Part shown: piece after piece, positions 58,772 through 64,000 of the stretch
How the letters are laid out: each line of letters opens with the position of its first letter
Position numbering within the stretch: position 1 is the first letter of the stretch
DNA from: Prostheceraeus crozeri
Taxonomy: Eukaryota > Platyhelminthes > Polycladida > Euryleptidae
DNA length: 64,000 bases
Direction of reading: 5' to 3'
Assembly: GCA_907163375.1 (NCBI GenBank)
Contig: CAJQUW010015612.1
Location: 336,213-400,212, forward strand
Program-made: the position numbers and the translations under genes
Notes under the pieces: model-generated
Databases searched by the model: none
The model's input: the letters and a program-made list of their open reading frames with translations, nothing else
Told to the model about the DNA's origin: nothing

Positions 58772-60744
58772 GTAAGTAGATTATATGCATGGTATGGATT
58801 CCTTTCATAATTTGTTGTAAGCCTACCATGCAACGTGGAAAATGGAAAGTCAGTTAGCTGGCTGTAATTTCATGATTAAAAAATCAAAAAAAAAACGAAG
58901 CGACAGTTCAGAGGGGAACAAAAAAAACATGTAACTAGGGACAACCATACACATATGCTGTATATACAAAAGAAACTGTTCTGCGTGAAAAGTGACGAAT
59001 GAAACAATTTCTTCTTTCTAATCAATATTTGCTTTTTTTCGTCTTTACAATTTATGGATCCTGTATAGTAAGGCATTTTACAATTTTTTTCGTTACAGGG
59101 TTATTTAAATATGATTAATCTAATATATTTTCACAACTAAGCTAAATGAATCTAAAATCGCTGAAAAAGGCAATTAACATGATCTCAGTAGGGCTCATTA
59201 AACACAAAAATGTTGTCTTCAAAATTTCAAAAGGTCGCATGTCAAGTCTTTTCAAAAATAATTCTAAAAAAGAAAGGCTATCTGCATTTTTTGTTCAGTT
59301 TCTTCGTGCTTAATTCATTTTGCTCGAATGTGAGCAACATCTAAAATAAGGTGCACGTACAGACAATGTTTTTTAGCTGATACTTGAGGATCACCCCAGC
59401 ACTACTAAAAAAATAAAAAATAGCTGCTGAAATTAATGAGCGCTTGTCCATTTCGAAATTACTCTTTGTATTTAGCAAAAGTCAAAAAAGAGGTTGTGCA
59501 ATTCAGTGATGTCAGGTTGTTTGTTGTCAAAACATGTTTAGCGCACGAAATTGAATGCACTACATGACTGACATAACGTTTTATATCACATGTATATCAA
59601 CTCTCGACACCATCGTGAGTGCCACAATTCACGTTTGCTGAGCATAATTGGAAAATTCAAAATTTCAATTGACTCCGCCGTCTATATCCATTAGGTGTAT
59701 AGATGTTATAGCTTGAATTAGGTTTGTCACGCTTTTCAGTTGGGGGGGCCAATCTGCTTTAACGGGGGAGAAACCCTTTTTCCATCACACTCAAATTTTA
59801 CATTGTTACTGAGTACAGTAGGGTTAGTCCCGCCGATATTACCACAATCCATTCGTTCTATGAAAAGTCGTCAATAGATCTCCAAATCCAAATTAAGGCC
59901 GGCCTTAAATTGGCATAATTTAAGGTCGTCTAATTTGCTATGTCAATACCATTGAGATAGGAGCATTTCACACCATCCCATCTTCGCAATGTCCCGTGAA
60001 TAATGGACAATTGAAGGTGATTCCTAAGGGTTTCACAATTTGGACCTCGTAGATATCTCAAGCTTTATCACTACTTTATTGTTCGGAGTTGCATGGGATA
60101 TGTGAGAAAAATTGTCATAGATTTGTCTTCTACAGATCAAAATCCTGGATTTTTTGATGTCATAGATTCTAGGATTTCAGTAGTCAATGCTACGCGCCGA
60201 CGATATTAGGCTGTCATTTGAAAGGTAATATATCTTCATTAGTAACAGTGGCCTTATTTAAAAGATCCTATGACTGTTTTCGCACATTGTTGTTAGGTTC
60301 GTATATTCTTCCTTAGGTTAAAATACTGAACCACTATATGCCGGGTTTGGCATTATTCCAGTTCAGAAATAAATGAATGTAGATATATGAAAAACTGTTT
60401 TAATCATTCCATTTAAGTCCAAATTTGAATTAGAATTCTATGATGCTGACGGCCCTCAGCCTCATAGCATATTGCGGTTCAGCTGTCTAAACTGCAATAG
60501 TGCATTGCTGCATACAATATAAAATTCCCTTTTCGTTCAAATTTGGACTGAAAATTCCAACTTTGGTTATGCTGCCTACGGAGGCACGCGGAGAAAATCT
60601 CATTCAAAATTTTCACAGGACATTTGGAGATTTTTAAAATATGAAAATTTCAAATTGAAGCGGGACATGCGCTTGATTATCTAAATCGTCACTCGCTCGA
60701 AATGTATCGAAGCTAGTTTCCTCAAGTAGTGAGTAGTAATGGAC
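58772..60744. other. No gene recognised
   Basis: AT-rich sequence downstream of the degenerate CUB exon. Contains a GTTGGGGGGGCC stretch and a short AAGGCCGGCCTTAAATTGG palindrome (about 59897-59915). No supported coding region. Confidence 0.5.
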
Positions 60745-60789
60745 AAAAGACCGTTCCAGGACACCATAAAATCAAAAAAAATTAGTACT

Positions 60790-61030
60790 TTTAAAAACGA
60801 CATAAATTTATGAATTTAGTCCCTTTTTCAGGTTTTTAAGACCTAAATTCATGAATTTAGTCCATTCAAAAAGTACCATTTTTTCAAAAAATGGTATTTT
60901 TAAAAACGACATAAATCGGAGCGAAGCTCCTCTGGCTTAAGCCGATTCATGTATTTGAACCCTTTTTCAGGTTATGAAGACCTAAATTCATAAATCGGCT
61001 AAAGCCAGAGGAGCTTCGCTCCGATTTGGG
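60790..61030. repeat. Two long adjacent inverted repeats
   Basis: The first (about 60795-60870) pairs CATAAATTTATGAATTTAGT with CTAAATTCATGAATTTAG around CAGGTTTTTAAGACC. The second (60913-61027) pairs CGGAGCGAAGCTCCTCTGGC with GCCAGAGGAGCTTCGCTCCG around a 60-base loop. The GCCAGAGGAGCTTCG arm reappears at 62363-62378 and related GGGCGAAGCCC / GGCTTCGCCCGTT motifs at 61264 and 61447. These are repeated structured elements of unknown type. Confidence 0.75.
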
Positions 61031-61479
61031 GCGTTTTTAAAAATAACCCAATTTTTCAAATTTTTCAAAATCTCAAATTTGTGATTATGACATGTCACAC
61101 CCCCAAAATCATGACCGTTCACAGGACACCGAAAATCATAAAAGTTAAGAATCTCAAAATTTGAGAATTAACAATTTTTGCAATTTTCACCCTTAAAAAT
61201 CATGACCGTTCTAGGACACTAAAAATTATAAAAGTTGAGTATCTCAAAATTTGAGAATAACAATCGGGCGAAGCCCTAGAAACCTTCGGTTCGATTTTTC
61301 ATTGCTTAAATCATGGACCGTTCTAGGACACACGAAAAAATTATAAAAGCTTGAAGAATTTCAAATTCATGAATTTTAATTGCCATCTTTCAGGTTTTTA
61401 GAAAATATATCATGTGACTAGCGGGACATCGGAGATGTCTTCCAGGGGCTTCGCCCGTTAAAAAATATGTTCTTTAAAA

Positions 61480-61590
61480 ATGGATGAAACAAAAGTGGAA
61501 GGAACGTCAGAAATGGAAGGGAACTTCAGAAATGGAAGGAACAAAAGTGGAAGGAACTTCACAGAAATGGAAGAAACCTCAAGAATATAT
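61480..61590 (+). repeat. Imperfect GGAAGGAAC tandem repeat
   Basis: AAATGGAAGGAACTTCAG-like units recur about five times. The ORF over it (61480-61749) owes its N-terminus to the repeat and is not supported as a gene. Confidence 0.6.
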
Positions 61591-62728
61591 CCTTCGTTAT
61601 CTCAATATAAAAATAACAGTGGAAATGGTTCTCAAATATTATTAAGATTAGAGCACTATGATAAATTAAAGAAACGCAATTATTACTTAGTCATTCTTAC
61701 GTTATTGTATGCTCAACATTATTTAAAACGTACTAATTGTGTGAACTAGAAAGATCATTGTAACTCATAAACTCAAAATTAATTCAATGAACCCGATACA
61801 CTGCCTGAATAATTGAAGAGAGAGACAGAGATTGAAGAGAGAGAAACGTCTTAGCAGCTTTCCCCTAAAAATTATCATGCTATATCTTGTCATTTCAATT
61901 TACCCATCGGTAAAACTTTTGACATTCAACTTACGCGTGCGTAAAGTTTTGACAGTTTCTCAATTTATCCCCTACGTAAAATTATTTCAAGAATCTGTTT
62001 TCAAAATCTATTTTCAAAAAATCCATTTGCAAAGTCTAGTTTTCAAATTCAGTTTTAGAAATCGATTTGCAAAATTCATCTTAGATAGCGTTTGCCAAAC
62101 ACCATACGGGTAGTAAAGTACTTCCCATTTGTGAAGACATGAATAGATTACAGCACATAAGAGTGCATTGACAAATTAAAAGCAAATGACAATAAAATTC
62201 TTCTTCTCTCTAAAGTTAGAACGCATAGACGGCGACATTGACGGGATAGTTGTTATGGACAATTTTAAAAACAATCATTTTACAACGATGAAACATATTT
62301 TACAAATAAAGTTCATGAAGAAAATTAAATATATAAAATCAATATAGATTTAGAATCGGCTAAAAGCCAGAGGAGCTTCGCCCGTTAATTAAATATAATC
62401 ATTTCAAAATCGAATAAGTATAAGGAAAGACATCATTAGAGAACAGTTTTAAATCAATACCACCTCCCCTTCTGTCTTCTCAGGGGTCCCTTAAGAAATT
62501 TTTTTATTATCCAAAATGAGGCAACATAAATGAGTTTTTTTAAATTATATGGAACACAAACGACAACGATAACGAATTTCGAACCTAAAGAAAATCGCAA
62601 ATCAATATAGAATAAAAGAATTTCATGTTCTAATGAGAAACGAATTAACAATTCCTAAAAAAATAGGCCACAGGAACCTTCAGTTCCCGAACAAAGTTCC
62701 ATCATAATTGTAAATTTCATAACGATCT

Positions 62729-62729
<1 letters not shown>
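61591..62729. other. No gene recognised
   Basis: AT-rich DNA with a copy of the GGAGCTTCGCCCGTTAA hairpin arm at 62370-62386. Frames at 61832-62113 and 62454-62651 carry no recognisable domain. Confidence 0.5.
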
Positions 62730-62777
<48 letters not shown>

Positions 62778-62784
62778 GGGGGGG
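62730..62784. repeat. C46-G9 homopolymer tract
   Basis: A run of 46 C is directly followed by nine G. It may be real, but such tracts are also common at assembly joins or collapsed reads. Confidence 0.95.
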
Positions 62785-62859
62785 CGGCCCAAAACACTTC
62801 AGACTCAAAACGGCGTACATAGGTCAGCAGTATCTTAGGTAAAACGGAGATAATTATTA

Positions 62860-63090
62860 TTTTTGACTTCATACGGGGCTTCCACCTACAAATGAAGTAA
62901 AAGAATTACTTGGAACCGGGATACATACAATACGTTTCAAAATTCAAAAACCGGGAACAACTTATTGTGGACAATTATGTCCTTTATGATTTATTTAAAT
63001 TACAAAAAGGATACCATTCTAGATATTATTTTAGAGTTAAACAATCTATAACTCAAGCGAAGCTAGCTAAAGCGCCACCTAAGGTTTAAA
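62860..63090 (+). pseudogene. Short broken open frame beside the integrase remnant
   Basis: One plus-strand frame with TNEVKELLGTGIHTIRFKIQ stops at about 62988. A second frame continues without gap to a TAA at 63088. The join suggests a single protein of about 65-70 residues broken by one base. I do not recognise it. Its position next to integrase remnants suggests a Polinton-associated small gene. Confidence 0.3.
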
Positions 63091-63099
63091 GCTCTGTTT

Positions 63100-64000
63100 C
63101 TGTAATTCATTTTGATAAAGAACGTGCCTCTGATATTCTCATTATCTAAATCTTTAATTTCATAAGGAATCGGATAACTTTGATTTATTTTGCAAACTTT
63201 CAAAATTTCCTTTAGTCAATAGCCAACAAAAGCCTTTATCAAAATTTGTTCTTATATTTAAATATTCTAACGTCTATCTCCAATTTATATTTCGCTAAGT
63301 TTCTGCAAAATTCCGGATTACTCTCCTCGAATAATATTCTCGAATATTTTCTTGCGTATTAAACTCAGGTACGTCAGAAGCATTTCTTTGGGGTTTCTTC
63401 AATAACCAGAATGAACTTTAATATAATACTGCTCTACCCATTCCTGGTAATATTTTTAACCAGTTCTGATTTCCTTGGCGAGTAAATTTCTTGAAAATTT
63501 TATTTTTTAACGTCCGATTGAATCTTTCTATCAACTATAGCTTTTCCTTGCGTTTATCAGTTTGGAATAAACAGTTTCAAATAGTGGCTGAACGTTCGGT
63601 TTATAAAATTCCGACCCTTATCAACAAACAATTTCCTTGGCTGTCTATTACTTTACTTTAAAGATTTCTCTTCAAACGCATATTTAACTGAAAGACCACT
63701 TTTATTTTTAAAGTGTTTTACCCAGCGTATCGGTATATAAATCTATAACTGTCAATGCGTATTTTGTAGTCAGACTTGTCCTTAGCACCTTCGGATCGGT
63801 CCCTTTCATTTCGGCATAAATAAGAACACTACACTACCAAATATCATATTTATTAAATACTTTTACTTTCAATAAATATTTAGGCCTTCTATATTCTTTA
63901 AGAATTCAGATGCTAAAACGTCTGGAATTATGATTCTTCATTTAAACCCTGACCGCGTAAAAATATTTTAGGCTAGTAAAGCTTCTAACAAACATTCTTT
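63100..64000 (-). pseudogene. Decayed Polinton/Maverick-type integrase, partial
   Basis: On the minus strand, pieces of a retroviral-type integrase core are readable across several frames. A YALTVIDLY stretch near 63735-63770 holds the first catalytic aspartate. A LFVDKG-like stretch near 63625 would carry the second. The uninterrupted block 63440-63535 contains the ERFNRTLK helix with the catalytic glutamate. Downstream pieces resemble the integrase C-terminal part. Frameshifts and stops are numerous, so this is a fossil. The TVIDxY and ERFNRTLK contexts fit Polinton integrases better than Gypsy ones, but no polymerase or capsid gene is in the window to confirm. The element continues past the window edge. 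Confidence 0.65.

Noticed and set aside
60790-61030. CRISPR array or rho-independent terminators
   Set aside because: The repeats are inverted pairs without spacers, and the DNA is eukaryotic.
63100-64000. Gypsy-type LTR retrotransposon integrase
   Set aside because: The TVIDxY and ERFNRTLK contexts fit Polinton integrase better, and no LTR, reverse transcriptase or gag was seen. Kept only as the less likely alternative.

Overview
This is eukaryotic (metazoan) DNA. It is AT-rich and gene-poor, with GT-AG introns, secreted-type CUB exons in phase 1-1, and a dense set of animal transposon families. The repertoire (PIF/Harbinger, Tc1, hAT-type MITEs, a Chapaev-like element with RAG1-N-terminal-like zinc motifs, a Crypton, RTE- and CR1-like LINE fragments, a tRNA-derived SINE, a decayed Polinton integrase) suggests an aquatic invertebrate. 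Nothing seen fixes the phylum. There is no bacterial operon, rRNA gene or CRISPR array.

Layout. 1-9.8 kb: a rearranged segmental duplication. Blocks R1, I and D occur twice, but block I (about 2.35 kb) is inverted in the second copy. Two hAT-type MITEs and a SINE with a perfect 13-bp target-site duplication lie inside or between the blocks. 9.8-16.6 kb: gene-free DNA with MITEs. 16.7-26.1 kb: a nested transposon stack. A decayed LINE was split by Harbinger B (TSD CTG). Harbinger B was itself split by Harbinger A (TSD TAG) and by a 4.8-kb Chapaev-like element with 677-bp terminal inverted repeats (TSD CCGA). Removing each insertion plus one TSD copy rejoins the host sequence.

27.2-58.8 kb: the one plausible host gene, on the + strand. 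A signal-peptide exon (27244-27310) is followed by CUB or CUB-like exons at 32864-33235, 41963-42340, 51460-51840 and 58381-58771. Every junction is phase 1, so the exons can be spliced in frame in series. The fifth exon is frameshifted. The introns are filled with mobile elements: LINE and Tc1 remnants, a hAT MITE with an exact 8-bp TSD, a nearly intact Tc1 element, an antisense Crypton recombinase with a full-length ORF, and fold-back MITEs. A 4.3-kb strand-asymmetric pyrimidine-rich, G-poor tract lies between exons 4 and 5.

58.8-64 kb: DNA of a different texture, with repeated GC-rich hairpins, a C46/G9 homopolymer and a broken Polinton/Maverick-type integrase on the minus strand.

The transposons do not cooperate with the host gene. 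They are layered insertions whose order can be read. The most informative objects are the Chapaev-like element, the nested stack, the phase-1 CUB exon series and the pyrimidine tract.
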